A DNA stretch of 64,000 nt, from positions 62,001-126,000 of the forward strand of contig NZ_BMBA01000004.1 in assembly GCF_017312485.1 (NCBI RefSeq), read 5' to 3'. Positions 1-7,900 of the stretch are shown piece by piece; the first letter of the stretch is position 1, and each line of letters starts with the position of its first letter. The DNA is from Clostridium zeae. GTDB lineage: Bacteria > Bacillota > Clostridia > Clostridiales > Clostridiaceae. Made by a program: the position numbers and the translations under genes. The notes beneath the pieces are model-generated. The model was given only the letters and a program-made list of their open reading frames with translations, made no database searches and was not told where the DNA came from.

Positions 1-77
1 ACTTCTTTCGTATTACCACGAACTACTGCAACAACTCCACACTTCTCTAATGCTTTTAATACTTTAATCTTAATCAT
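1..77 (-). CDS. eda: KDPG/KDPGal aldolase, N-terminal part (cut by window edge)
   Basis: Only the first 25 codons are present; the gene runs off the left edge. The start is the ATG at 77-75, with a GGAG Shine-Dalgarno at 87-90. The peptide begins MIKIKVLKALEKCGVVAVVR and continues GNTKE. The GVVAVVRG segment is the typical first strand of class I 2-keto-3-deoxy-6-phosphogluconate aldolases, whose conserved Glu would follow outside the window. It lies 31 nt after the dehydratase stop on the same strand, so the two are probably co-transcribed. Dehydration of a sugar acid followed by aldol cleavage to pyruvate fits. Assignment rests on a short stretch plus context. Confidence 0.7.
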   Translation of the reverse strand, partial: MIKIKVLKALEKCGVVAVVRGNTKE

Positions 78-108
78 ATCTTCAACTCCATCTTAATATA
101 TATTATCT

Positions 109-1824
109 TTACTTCATGTATCCACCCTTCATTGGTGAAACTGCATTATCTGAAAATACTTTTAATATTCCTGATTCATATTTTGATTTTCTAGGTATCC
201 AGTTCTTTCTACGTTCTTCAAGTATTTTTTCAACTTCAGCTTCACTGCATCTTACGCCTTTAATACCAACAATTTGCAAAAGTCTCTTAGGAATACTTAT
301 TTCTATTAAATCATCCTCTTCAACTAAGGCAATCGGCCCTCCAACTGCTGCTTCTGGAGAAACATGTCCTATAGCAGGGCCTTTAGATGCGCCTGAGAAT
401 CTACCATCAGTTATTAAAGCTACACTTGAAGATAACTCTTCGTCTGATGAAATAGCTTCTGTTGTATAGAACATCTCTGGCATTCCGCTTCCTTTTGGGC
501 CTTCATATCTTATGAAAACCGCATCTCCTTGACGAATTACTTTCTTTAAAATTGCATCTATAGCCTCTTCTTCACTATCAAAAGGTTTTGCCTTTAATAC
601 AGCCTCATGCATTATCTTTGGAACAGCAGAATGTTTAACTACCGCTCCTTCAGGTGCAATGTTTCCTTTTAATATTGATACTGAACCATTTGTGCTAAAT
701 GGATTATTAAATGGTCTTATAACATCTTCCTTTTTAACTCCAACCTTTTCAAGATAAGCATTGCATTTTTCATAATAACCATTAGTCTTTAGTTCTTCTA
801 AGTTTTCACCTAAGGTTTTACCTGTTACAGTCATTACATCTAAGTGAAGCAAATGCTTTAATTCTTCCATTATTGCAGGTACACCACCAGCATAGTAGAA
901 GTATTGTGCTGGCCACTTTCCAGCTGGACGTATATTTAATAGATAGTGTGCATTTTTATGAATACTATCAAAGGTTTCTTCATCAATATAAATTCCAAAT
1001 TCATGAGCTATGGCAGGTAGATGTAACAGTGAATTTGTTGAACCTGATATAGCTGCATGTACTAGTATTGCGTTTTCAAAGGACTTGATTGTCACAATAT
1101 CTTTTGGTTTAAGGTTTAACTTTGCTAATTCAACAGCTTGTCTCCCTGCTTTTAAAGCAACTTCCTTTAAATCCTCACAGGTTGCTGGCATTAATGAACT
1201 TCCTGGAAGCATTAATCCTAAAGCTTCTGCCATAACTTGCATTGTGGCTGCTGTTCCCATGAACGAGCAAGCTCCACAGGATGGACATGCATGTTCCTTG
1301 TAGTAAGTTAGTTTTTCTTCGGTTATTTCACCACGCTTACACATTGCACTGTAAGCACCTATTTGTTCTAAAGTTAATAAATCTGGGCCTGCTTCCATTA
1401 CACCACCAGTAACAATAATAGAAGGAATATTTATTCTTCCGATTGACATAAGGTGTGCAGGAACTGCTTTATCACAACTTGATATAAAAACCCCACCATC
1501 AAATGGAGTTGCATTTGCATGAATTTCTATAAGTGCTGTAAGCGTATCTCTAGAGGCTAAGGAATAATTTATACCATCATGACCTTGAGCCATACCATCG
1601 CATATATCTGTTGCGAAGTATCTAGCTGGCTTACCACCAAGCTCAGACACACCTTGTGCAGCTTTACTAACAAAATCAAAAAGATGAGCGCTACCAGGAT
1701 GACTATCACCAAAGGTACTTTCTATTATAATTTGAGGTTTTTCTAAGTCTTCTGTTGTCCAGCCCATTCCTCTACGAAGGGGATCCATTTCTGGAGCAAT
1801 TTTTCTAATATCTTGACTAATCAT
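109..1824 (-). CDS. IlvD/Edd family sugar-acid (or dihydroxy-acid) dehydratase
   Basis: This is a 571-residue iron-sulfur dehydratase. Visible motifs are DICDGMAQGHDG near residue 73, SSCDKAVPAHLM near 115 and CPSCGACSFMGTAATM near 190, which carry the cluster cysteines, and a C-terminal DGRFSG motif. Family members remove water from 2,3-dihydroxy acids or aldonic acids to give 2-keto-3-deoxy acids. Pairing with a KDPG-type aldolase and a FadR-type GntR regulator favours a sugar acid over branched-chain amino acid synthesis. I chose the ATG at 1824 because AAGGAG lies at 1834-1839 with a 9-nt spacer. A longer frame from 1881 overlaps the predicted -10 box and has no ribosome site. The exact substrate is unknown. 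Confidence 0.85.
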   Translation of the reverse strand: MISQDIRKIAPEMDPLRRGMGWTTEDLEKPQIIIESTFGDSHPGSAHLFDFVSKAAQGVSELGGKPARYFATDICDGMAQGHDGINYSLASRDTLTALIEIHANATPFDGGVFISSCDKAVPAHLMSIGRINIPSIIVTGGVMEAGPDLLTLEQIGAYSAMCKRGEITEEKLTYYKEHACPSCGACSFMGTAATMQVMAEALGLMLPGSSLMPATCEDLKEVALKAGRQAVELAKLNLKPKDIVTIKSFENAILVHAAISGSTNSLLHLPAIAHEFGIYIDEETFDSIHKNAHYLLNIRPAGKWPAQYFYYAGGVPAIMEELKHLLHLDVMTVTGKTLGENLEELKTNGYYEKCNAYLEKVGVKKEDVIRPFNNPFSTNGSVSILKGNIAPEGAVVKHSAVPKIMHEAVLKAKPFDSEEEAIDAILKKVIRQGDAVFIRYEGPKGSGMPEMFYTTEAISSDEELSSSVALITDGRFSGASKGPAIGHVSPEAAVGGPIALVEEDDLIEISIPKRLLQIVGIKGVRCSEAEVEKILEERRKNWIPRKSKYESGILKVFSDNAVSPMKGGYMK

Positions 1825-1862
1825 ACTACGTCTCTCCTTAATCTTTTTTTGAAACCGTATAA

Positions 1863-1877
1863 ATACATCTGATGTAT
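1863..1877. promoter_or_regulatory. Palindromic operator 1 (ATACATCTGATGTAT)
   Basis: This is a 15-bp perfect palindrome around a central T, lying at the predicted transcription start of the dehydratase operon. Its CATCTGATG core recurs at 1962-1970. Short palindromes of this kind are typical FadR/GntR-family operators, and such a regulator is encoded next door. Binding is inferred. Confidence 0.55.
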
Positions 1878-1879
1878 TC

Positions 1880-1907
1880 ATACTACCATATCTAAAAATT
1901 TTGTCAA
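1880..1907 (-). promoter_or_regulatory. Predicted sigma-A promoter of the dehydratase operon
   Basis: On the minus strand TTGACA (1907-1902) is followed after 16 nt by TAGTAT (1885-1880). Transcription would start near 1873, inside the palindrome at 1863-1877 and upstream of the ATG at 1824. This arrangement supports the shorter dehydratase start. Confidence 0.55.
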
Positions 1908-1961
1908 TATCGTATTATAAATCTTAAATATACAGGTTTTTTAATTTTAATATTTTATATT

Positions 1962-1970
1962 CATCTGATG
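1962..1970. promoter_or_regulatory. Operator-like site 2 (CATCTGATG)
   Basis: This is a second copy of the CATCTGATG core, centred 96 bp upstream of the first and between the regulator gene and the dehydratase promoter. Two copies about nine helical turns apart could support looping or cooperative binding by the adjacent GntR/FadR protein. Confidence 0.4.
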
Positions 1971-1990
1971 TCTTTCTAAAATTCAATATA

Positions 1991-2028
1991 AAAAGACATA
2001 TGATCTTATTAAAAATCATATGTCTTTT
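1991..2028 (-). terminator. Rho-independent terminator of the GntR gene
   Basis: A 14-bp perfect inverted repeat (AAAAGACATATGAT with its complement at 2015-2028) starts 13 nt after the GntR stop codon on the minus strand and ends in a T run. It separates the regulator transcript from the dehydratase promoter. Confidence 0.7.
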
Positions 2029-2040
2029 CTAGCATTTTAA

Positions 2041-2766
2041 TTATTCATTTTTCTGTTTTTCAATGATATTTCTAATGTTTCTGCGATTATATACTAAATG
2101 TAATAGCATAGCATCATGTGCATCGTTAGAATCATGAGCTTTAATTGCATTTAAAACCTCTCTATGAGTCTCAATAGTCTCATTTCGTATCTTTTGATTA
2201 GTTACATCAATGGACATCATAATCGATTTATTTATAATAGGAATAAGATTTCCTATTACTTGATTCTTACTACTTTTAGCTATTGCAGTATGGAACTCTA
2301 CATCTAAATCTAAGTACGGTTCATTTTTCATTATAAGCTCTTCTATTTCATCACACAAAAGAGACATTCGTTCTATCTCTTCATCTGTAGCTTTTACTGC
2401 TGCAATGGATGCAATAGAAGGTTCTATCATAAACCTTACTTCCAATAAGTCTAAAGATAACTTAAATTTATCTTTTACAAAAGTTAAGCCAAGCGGATCA
2501 TCAGCTACACCACTCTTTTGTGAAATAAAGGTTCCAGCACCTCTTCGAATCTCTAATACATTCCTTGAAACTAAAGCTTTTATAGCTTCTCTAATGGTAC
2601 TTCTACCTACACTGAGCATATCAGCAAGCTCATACTCATTGGGTAGTTTATCTCCAATCTGCCAATCATTATTTATAATTAATTCAACAATTCTTTCGGA
2701 TGTTTGTTCTCCTAAAGACTTTGATGATGTATTTGAACTATTACTCAAGTCTTTACTATCTGCCAT
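2041..2766 (-). CDS. GntR family (FadR subfamily) transcriptional regulator
   Basis: This 241-residue protein has an N-terminal winged helix (about residues 18-85: LGEQTSERIVELI, LPNEYELADMLSVGRSTIREA, then RRGAGTFI) and a C-terminal all-helical FCD ligand domain. Metal-ligand-like residues are visible at DLDVEFHTAIAKSS and THREVLNAI. FCD proteins usually sense organic or sugar acids. The gene lies just upstream of the dehydratase on the same strand, and two CATCTGATG sites flank that promoter, so it is the likely local repressor. The start has AGGAGG 6 nt upstream. The inducer is probably the pathway's sugar acid or its keto-deoxy product. Confidence 0.85.
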   Translation of the reverse strand: MADSKDLSNSSNTSSKSLGEQTSERIVELIINNDWQIGDKLPNEYELADMLSVGRSTIREAIKALVSRNVLEIRRGAGTFISQKSGVADDPLGLTFVKDKFKLSLDLLEVRFMIEPSIASIAAVKATDEEIERMSLLCDEIEELIMKNEPYLDLDVEFHTAIAKSSKNQVIGNLIPIINKSIMMSIDVTNQKIRNETIETHREVLNAIKAHDSNDAHDAMLLHLVYNRRNIRNIIEKQKNE

Positions 2767-2877
2767 ATTTCCTCCTAGATGTTTATGTTAATAACTACTA
2801 TTTTTTATTTATCAATCATGATTATATCACTAAATACTAGCACTGTTAAAGCACTTAATTTATTGTTATAGAAAAGT

Positions 2878-2908
2878 AAAAAGGTTCATTATTAGTATGA
2901 ACCTTTTT
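2878..2908 (-). terminator. Terminator after the YciI-like gene
   Basis: A 12-bp stem (AAAAAGGTTCAT with its complement at 2897-2908) and a 7-nt loop lie 3 nt past the stop at 2912. Runs of A and T on both sides make it potentially bidirectional. Confidence 0.65.
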
Positions 2909-2911
2909 ATA

Positions 2912-3187
2912 TCAAATCAGATAATTATTTTCTTCATTTGCAAGCTCAATAGTCCTAATTTCAAAGGATTTGCATCCTGATGAAATTAAAGGATCTGTTT
3001 TTGCAATACTTATAGCCTCTTCAATACCTTCCGCTGAGAATACAACCATGCCACCAGGATAATCAGTGAATGGTCCGCATAATAATAGTCTCTCTTCACT
3101 TTTTAACTTTTTTAAATATTCAACATGTTTAGTTATTATATCACTATTAAGAGGTTTCTCATTTTTCATTAAATAAACATAGGTCAT
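2912..3187 (-). CDS. YciI-like protein
   Basis: This 91-residue protein has the length and pattern of the YciI family, a ferredoxin-like alpha/beta fold. His21 (TKHVEYLKKL) and Asp65-Pro66 (KTDPLISSG) match the conserved His/Asp pair proposed to form the active pocket. The biochemical role of most family members is unknown. GGAGG precedes the ATG. A GNAT gene lies upstream on the same strand after 44 nt, so co-transcription is possible. Confidence 0.7.
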   Translation of the reverse strand: MTYVYLMKNEKPLNSDIITKHVEYLKKLKSEERLLLCGPFTDYPGGMVVFSAEGIEEAISIAKTDPLISSGCKSFEIRTIELANEENNYLI

Positions 3188-3231
3188 TTGCTATTACCTC
3201 CATTTCTTCTATAATTTTTTTACTATCTATG

Positions 3232-3798
3232 TTACAATTTAAGCCACATCACACTGGTACTTCCGTCTTTTTCCACTTCCTCAAACCCAAGCTCTTTATA
3301 CATATTTAATGTGCCTCTATATTGTTTTTCAGGCGTTTCCTTACTTTCAACTGGAACAGTTATCACTGCATCAAATCCTTGTTCTTTAAAATCATCAACT
3401 GCCCTTTTCAATAAAAGTCTTGCAATACCTTGTCCTCTGTATTCAGGGTGAATCACAAAGCATATAATAGATCCAACCTTATTATCTTCTACAATATGTT
3501 CTAAATCTTTTTCTATTCTTATGAACTTATGCACATCGTTAGCATTACACCATCCAATGCACTTGTCATTATCAAAAGCCAAATATCCCTTCATAGTGCC
3601 ATCTTTTATTTTCTCTAAAGCATATATACGATTTTCTTCTCCGGTTCTCTTCATCCATTGCTCTGAAGGACAATTATTATAATAATAAGTACAAAAACAA
3701 GTTGCCCAGTGTGGAGCATAATTAAAATCAAGTGCCCCTAGATAATTAATAAAAGTATCAGCTAATTCAAAACTTAACGGTTTAATAATATAATTCAT
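3232..3798 (-). CDS. GNAT family N-acetyltransferase
   Basis: This 188-residue protein carries the GNAT acetyl-CoA pyrophosphate loop in HPEYRGQGIARLLLKRAV (about residues 117-134). It is preceded by the core strand IICFVI and followed by the MYKELGFEEVEKDG segment typical of the C-terminal wing. The N-terminus is Cys/Trp/Tyr-rich (HWATCFCTYYYNNCP). The acceptor is not predictable. AGGAGG lies 7 nt upstream of the ATG. Confidence 0.8.
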   Translation of the reverse strand: MNYIIKPLSFELADTFINYLGALDFNYAPHWATCFCTYYYNNCPSEQWMKRTGEENRIYALEKIKDGTMKGYLAFDNDKCIGWCNANDVHKFIRIEKDLEHIVEDNKVGSIICFVIHPEYRGQGIARLLLKRAVDDFKEQGFDAVITVPVESKETPEKQYRGTLNMYKELGFEEVEKDGSTSVMWLKL

Positions 3799-4167
3799 AA
3801 AATCCCTCCTAAAACTTGGTTATAAAACTAGAATAACATATCAAATATGACATAAGTATGTCGTAATCTTTCGATATAAAATAAACTAATTATCTATTCT
3901 TTAATTCCTCAATATACTTGCGACTTGTTCCCACAAAAACTTAAATTTTTTCAAAATAGATAGATATCAAGATTATAGCATACACCTTACAATTAATTAC
4001 AAAAATAGCACATTTATTTTCCATCATATAACAAAACATCATTTCACAAAATTTCTTTAATTGTTTATAAATTAATAGACTGCAATTTCTATAATTGTGT
4101 GAATATCGTATATTTTTATAATTAATATGCAACATATCTTTATAGCTATAAAAGGATGTGTTTACTT
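3799..4167. other. Intergenic region, no supported gene
   Basis: This very AT-rich spacer separates the leftward GNAT gene from the rightward CBO0543 genes and must hold divergent promoters. A small palindrome, GACATAAGTATGTC, lies near 3848. A 64-codon frame inside on the minus strand has no ribosome site and a random-looking composition. Confidence 0.5.
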
Positions 4168-4662
4168 ATGAGAATAGACAATATAATGTTTTTTCTTATT
4201 ATTGGAGGCTCAATACTGTCTGTTTTAATATTTATACGCAAAAAAGATATTAAGAAGGCATTTTTTGCCACTTTATTAGCTCAAACCTTTACCTGGCCAA
4301 TGGGACTTTTGTTTACTCAACTTAATAGAATTGCATATCCAGTGAGACTTTTTCCTAAGGCTGTAAGTAGTTCATTCTTAAATGGATATATAATGAATCC
4401 AATAATTTTCGCCATTTATTATACACACTTTCCAATAAACTTAAATGTAATTTATAGATGTTTATATACCTTATTTATTTCAATGATACCTACATTAATT
4501 GAGCTTTGCGAAAATAAATATACAAATCTGATTAAATACAAAAGTTGGCATTGGTATTACACCTGGCTATTAATTCTTATTACATATTTTATACTGAGAA
4601 AATATCTTGATTGGTTCTTTAAAAATACATCTCAGAAAGGAGTAGAGAAGGATGAGACTTGA
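4168..4662 (+). CDS. CBO0543 family membrane protein, copy 1
   Basis: This 164-residue hydrophobic protein has about four to five membrane segments and a WHWYYTWLL stretch near the end. It resembles the clostridial/bacillar CBO0543 family, whose function is unknown. The chosen ATG at 4168 has AAAGGATG at 4151-4158; an in-frame ATG at 4156 overlaps that site and is less likely. The gene overlaps the next, related gene by 11 nt, so the two are translationally coupled. Confidence 0.65.
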   Translation: MRIDNIMFFLIIGGSILSVLIFIRKKDIKKAFFATLLAQTFTWPMGLLFTQLNRIAYPVRLFPKAVSSSFLNGYIMNPIIFAIYYTHFPINLNVIYRCLYTLFISMIPTLIELCENKYTNLIKYKSWHWYYTWLLILITYFILRKYLDWFFKNTSQKGVEKDET

Positions 4663-5119
4663 ATCCATAATATTATTTTCTGTACCAATGATTTCGATTA
4701 TATCTTTATTATTTGTCCCAAAGACCAGATTCTTTCATGCCCAATTCATCTTCATATCTGTACAGTTATTGACATGGGTCTTAGGACTTACCGTCGTAGA
4801 ATTAGGATTAATCGAATACCCTTACAGAGAGTTAAGTAGTGCAAATCGTACAAGTTTCTTTTTTGAGTACCTTGTGATGCCAATAATGTGTATTCATTTT
4901 AATGTACATTTTCCAGAACACTCCACAAGAGTTATAAAAGTGTTGTACTATTTAGGAATAACTTTAGCATTTTCAGTAGTAGAGTATCTGGTGGAAAAAT
5001 ACACATTAATTTTAAAGTACACTGGATGGCAAATATATTGGACATATATCAGCATCATTATGGTGTTTTGGATTTCAAGAGTAACTACAAGATGGTACTT
5101 TAATGAAGTTAACGAGTAA
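4652..5119 (+). CDS. CBO0543 family membrane protein, copy 2
   Basis: This 155-residue membrane protein is paralogous to the preceding one. Both share the order TW-x-GL, an IEYPYRE / IAYPVRL element, a short HFP motif (VHFPEHST / THFPINLN), an E-x(3)-KYT element and a C-terminal Trp-rich segment (GWQIYWTYIS / SWHWYYTWLL). AAAGGAG at 4636-4642 gives a 9-nt spacer. The overlapping tandem arrangement suggests a heteromeric membrane pair of unknown function. Confidence 0.65.
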   Translation: MRLESIILFSVPMISIISLLFVPKTRFFHAQFIFISVQLLTWVLGLTVVELGLIEYPYRELSSANRTSFFFEYLVMPIMCIHFNVHFPEHSTRVIKVLYYLGITLAFSVVEYLVEKYTLILKYTGWQIYWTYISIIMVFWISRVTTRWYFNEVNE

Positions 5120-5181
5120 CACCACGATCCCATAGAAACAATTTAGACTTTGAAAGTTCTACCCTTTACCTTCAAACACCT

Positions 5182-5397
5182 TTATCTTAAAAACATTCTT
5201 ATAAGTTCAGAAATTGAAGTTAAGGAAATTCCAATACTCCCAAGTATTAAACTCCTCACGCTTTTAATTCTAAGATTTTCTGGAAGCAATTCATCATCTC
5301 TCATTATACTTAGCTGCTTATATATTTTTCTTATATTAATAATTGCAATAATTGATATAATTAACCCTATGAATGTACATATCCATGTAATTATCAT
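5182..5397 (-). CDS. Small hydrophobic protein, hypothetical
   Basis: This is a 71-residue frame with a first membrane segment (about residues 2-23), a short basic/acidic middle (KIYKQLSIMRDDELLPENLRIKS) and a second hydrophobic stretch. GGGGAAG precedes the ATG with a workable spacer. The composition looks protein-like, unlike the overlapping plus-strand frame. I do not recognise the family. It lies convergent to the CBO0543 pair. Confidence 0.45.
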   Translation of the reverse strand: MIITWICTFIGLIISIIAIINIRKIYKQLSIMRDDELLPENLRIKSVRSLILGSIGISLTSISELIRMFLR

Positions 5398-5461
5398 AAT
5401 TTTTGCTTCCCCAATCTCATTATTTTTATCTACGAAATTTTACATATCTGACTTTCTATAT

Positions 5462-5555
5462 ATGAGCCAATTCATAATTAAATTTATATTTTCAAATTCT
5501 CCTCTCAGAAACCTGAGGAGTTTTGATAATATATTTCAGATTGAAGTGTTTCATC
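5462..5555. repeat. Palindromic repeat family P, copy 1
   Basis: This is a nested imperfect palindrome of about 94 bp. The inner stem is formed by CTCCTC and GAGGAG around the loop TCAGAAACCT. The right outer arm TGAAGTGTTTCATC (5542-5555) pairs with a degenerate left arm (ATGAGCCAATTCA). It is closest to the copy at 45381-45475, which shares the same right end. It lies upstream of the FTR1 gene and downstream of the CBO0543 genes. Confidence 0.8.
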
Positions 5556-5907
5556 TTTATAAAGGCTACATTCACTATTTTAAACTCATCGCCTTAATGT
5601 AGAATCAATCCGAACTGGAGCATCCCGATGCTAATATAGATATATTTCTATTAAATAACAATATATGAAATTATATCATACCTTCAATAAATTTTATTCT
5701 AAAATATAAGAATAGTCCCCCTCAAATTTCTCACAATTTTAACGTGCAGAATTAGTTCTTTGTAAGTTAAATCCATTGCAAAATGATAAAAATTTTACAA
5801 ATTTACATGTTAATTTTTGTATATAAATGTTGAAACAATTTATTCTCTTTCAGCATATATTACATTATATATATAAACTAAACTTAGCAAGTAGGAGGTG
5901 GAAAGCC
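5556..5907. other. Intergenic spacer upstream of the iron permease
   Basis: No gene is supported here. The stretch holds small inverted repeats (AGCATCCCGATGCT near 5617, CTACATT/AATGTAG around 5570-5600) and AT-rich DNA that presumably contains the FTR1 promoter. I could not pick a convincing Fur box or -35/-10 pair by eye. Confidence 0.4.
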
Positions 5908-6612
5908 ATGCTTGCACCATTTTTAATATGCTTAAGAGAAGGGATTGAAATCTTCTTGGTTATAATCCCGTTGGCAATTTACTTTAACAAAAACAAGATG
6001 TATGAAATGAGTAAAAGTGTATATCAAGGGGGAGCTATTGGAGCTATTTTAGCAACCATACTGGGATCAATAATATTCTCACAAGCTGCCTTATTAGAAG
6101 GCCCTGCTGGAGAATTATTTGACGGTATACTAGGTATAATATTAGCAGTATTAGTATTATACAGTGTAGTTCTTTTAAGAAAAAACAAATCATTAACTAC
6201 TACTCCAGATCAACGGTTTATTTCTTTAAGTAAGAAAGGTGTTTTCATCGTTGCGGCAATAACATTTTTCAGAGAATTTTTAGAATCAGTATTGTTTATT
6301 CTAACTAGTTCTGCAGATTCTCCTTTACTAGTTGTTGGATCGGCTCTTTTGGGTTTACTGTGCGCAGCCTTAATCGTTTATGTAGTAGCTAAAGGTTTCT
6401 CTAAGCTAAATATAAATGTAGTATTTTATATACTAAATCTATTTTTAGTTGGACTTGGCGCCTACTACTTCGGCGATGGATTAGAGGTATTATTCAGCAG
6501 TTATGTACCACAGATTTTCATAATAGGTATATTGCTTTATGCAATACCTAGCTATTTCCTAATGGTAAAGAGTGATTTGAAAAAATATTTGAATTCTAAT
6601 AAAATCAAATAA
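5908..6612 (+). CDS. FTR1 family iron permease-like protein
   Basis: This 234-residue protein has about seven membrane helices and both REXXE iron-translocation motifs of the FTR1/EfeU family: REGIE at residues 10-14 and REFLE at 122-126. FTR1 proteins move iron across the membrane, often with an EfeO/EfeB-type partner, but no partner is encoded nearby. The ATG at 5908 has AGGAGGTG 7-8 nt upstream; a longer frame from 5827 lacks a ribosome site. The gene is monocistronic, ending in a strong terminator. Confidence 0.85.
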   Translation: MLAPFLICLREGIEIFLVIIPLAIYFNKNKMYEMSKSVYQGGAIGAILATILGSIIFSQAALLEGPAGELFDGILGIILAVLVLYSVVLLRKNKSLTTTPDQRFISLSKKGVFIVAAITFFREFLESVLFILTSSADSPLLVVGSALLGLLCAALIVYVVAKGFSKLNINVVFYILNLFLVGLGAYYFGDGLEVLFSSYVPQIFIIGILLYAIPSYFLMVKSDLKKYLNSNKIK

Positions 6613-6617
6613 AATTT

Positions 6618-6671
6618 ATCCCGTACATAAGCTTTTAACCAAAGTTAAAAAGTTATACGTACGGGATTTTT
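6618..6671 (+). terminator. Terminator of the FTR1 gene
   Basis: ATCCCGTAC at 6618-6626 pairs with GTACGGGAT at 6659-6667. A nested second hairpin (CTTTTAAC/GTTAAAAAG) sits inside, and a T run follows on the plus strand. Confidence 0.8.
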
Positions 6672-6727
6672 TAATGTATACTTTATAAGTGCAGATTAAT
6701 AAAAATTAAATAACTGTTTTTATATAT

Positions 6728-7240
6728 TTATCCTATATTCTTTATCATGTTTAACTTTATACGCTCCCAGTCAGTATCAATGAACTGTACTATTCGAGGA
6801 CATTTCTCTATTAAAAGTGAGCTGTCTTTATAATAACCATTTACTATTAGGTTAGATGAATCGGTACAAATATAGTAAGTGATTCCGTTTATAAATTCTA
6901 AAATTAAAACTGTTGGTGTATAACCTCCATACCCACCAATCTCTCTTTTACCAGTCTTCTTCATACTGTTACTGCTTTCATTTAACCATTTAAGAAGGTT
7001 TGTGACCGTTTCTTTTTGGTCATCTTTAGTTAAATCAAAATAAAAATAACTAAATTGACTTGGCCCTAAATGTCTTTCTAATATCTTTGCCACTTTTACA
7101 TCTTTAATACTCAGAAACTTATCCGGTGACTTGCTGGTTATCATATTACTACTATTATAAGTTACTAAATTAAATAATATTATAATCGTTAGTAGAAGTA
7201 CTCCCATTAATAAAAGCAATTTTACATTTCTTATTTTCAT
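6728..7240 (-). CDS. Hypothetical membrane-anchored protein
   Basis: This 170-residue protein has one N-terminal hydrophobic segment (about residues 8-26) followed by a polar extracellular part. AAGGGAAACG precedes the ATG. I do not recognise a domain. The soluble part contains a GGYGGYTPT stretch and ends with an amphipathic helix. It stands alone, convergent to the FTR1 gene. Confidence 0.6.
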   Translation of the reverse strand: MKIRNVKLLLLMGVLLLTIIILFNLVTYNSSNMITSKSPDKFLSIKDVKVAKILERHLGPSQFSYFYFDLTKDDQKETVTNLLKWLNESSNSMKKTGKREIGGYGGYTPTVLILEFINGITYYICTDSSNLIVNGYYKDSSLLIEKCPRIVQFIDTDWERIKLNMIKNIG

Positions 7241-7368
7241 AAACGTTTCCCTTCCCTCTTTATACTCTATTTAATAGACGTAAAAGGTTATTGGAAAGTT
7301 CACTATTTATAATATAAATAATAATTTTTTATAATAAATACATTTAATCCTTTTTGCTTACCTATTTA

Positions 7369-7770
7369 TTAAAATTCTATCTTCTTAGGTAATTTCCCTG
7401 AGAAATCTGATATTGTTGCAGTTCCATGCTCCATATAAAACACCTTGAATATAGGATTATCTGCAGATTTATAACCAAGTTTTACAGGTTCGTGTACATT
7501 AAGAACTTTATCTTTGATTATTAAGTCATCACAGAAACTTATCTCTCCACTTATTCTAAGGGTTACCATATCCTTTGTTGTAACAGAATATTCAATATAC
7601 GGTACTTTCATTAATTGTTTATAAACTTCTTTCAAATTATTTGTGCAAAAATAAAACTTTCCTTCTTCCTCCATTATAAAACCGAAAGGTCTAACTCTAG
7701 GCTTTCCGTTATCTACTGTAGCGAGAACTCCGTTGGGATTTTCTTTTAAAAGCTTCAATAATTCTTCCAT
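7369..7770 (-). CDS. Pyridoxamine 5'-phosphate oxidase-like flavin-binding protein
   Basis: This 133-residue split-barrel protein begins MEELLKLLKENPNGVLATVD and has PRVRPFGFIMEEEGKFYFCTN, typical of single-domain PNPOx-like proteins that bind FMN or F420-type cofactors. It is too short for true PdxH and lacks its C-terminal substrate residues. GAGG precedes the ATG. It is divergent from an HxlR regulator, a common pairing in which the regulator controls a flavin-dependent redox protein. Confidence 0.75.
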   Translation of the reverse strand: MEELLKLLKENPNGVLATVDNGKPRVRPFGFIMEEEGKFYFCTNNLKEVYKQLMKVPYIEYSVTTKDMVTLRISGEISFCDDLIIKDKVLNVHEPVKLGYKSADNPIFKVFYMEHGTATISDFSGKLPKKIEF

Positions 7771-7858
7771 TTTTATTACCTCGTTGATTTGATTATTTAT
7801 TATAAGTATAATAATAAGGTGCTATTAAGCATCATACAAGTAGGCACTTTAATATTAC

Positions 7859-7880
7859 ATAGTCATGTTAATGTGACTAT
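7859..7880. promoter_or_regulatory. Inverted repeat in the HxlR/PNPOx-like divergent promoter
   Basis: ATAGTCA (7859-7865) and TGACTAT (7874-7880) form a 7-bp inverted repeat with an 8-bp spacer, 20 nt before the HxlR start. Dimeric winged-helix regulators often bind such sites in shared intergenic regions. Binding is inferred. Confidence 0.35.
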
Positions 7881-7900
7881 TGTGAAAGGATAGGATTTTT

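Noticed and set aside
1825-1881. Longer N-terminus of the dehydratase
   Set aside because: The first ATG overlaps the predicted -10 box and the operator; the internal ATG has a strong AAGGAG.
3941-4135. 64-codon frame on the minus strand
   Set aside because: No ribosome site, random-looking residues and very AT-rich DNA between two divergent genes.
5150-5602. 150-codon plus-strand frame
   Set aside because: It runs antisense over the better-supported small minus-strand ORF and through P repeat copy 1; it has no ribosome site.
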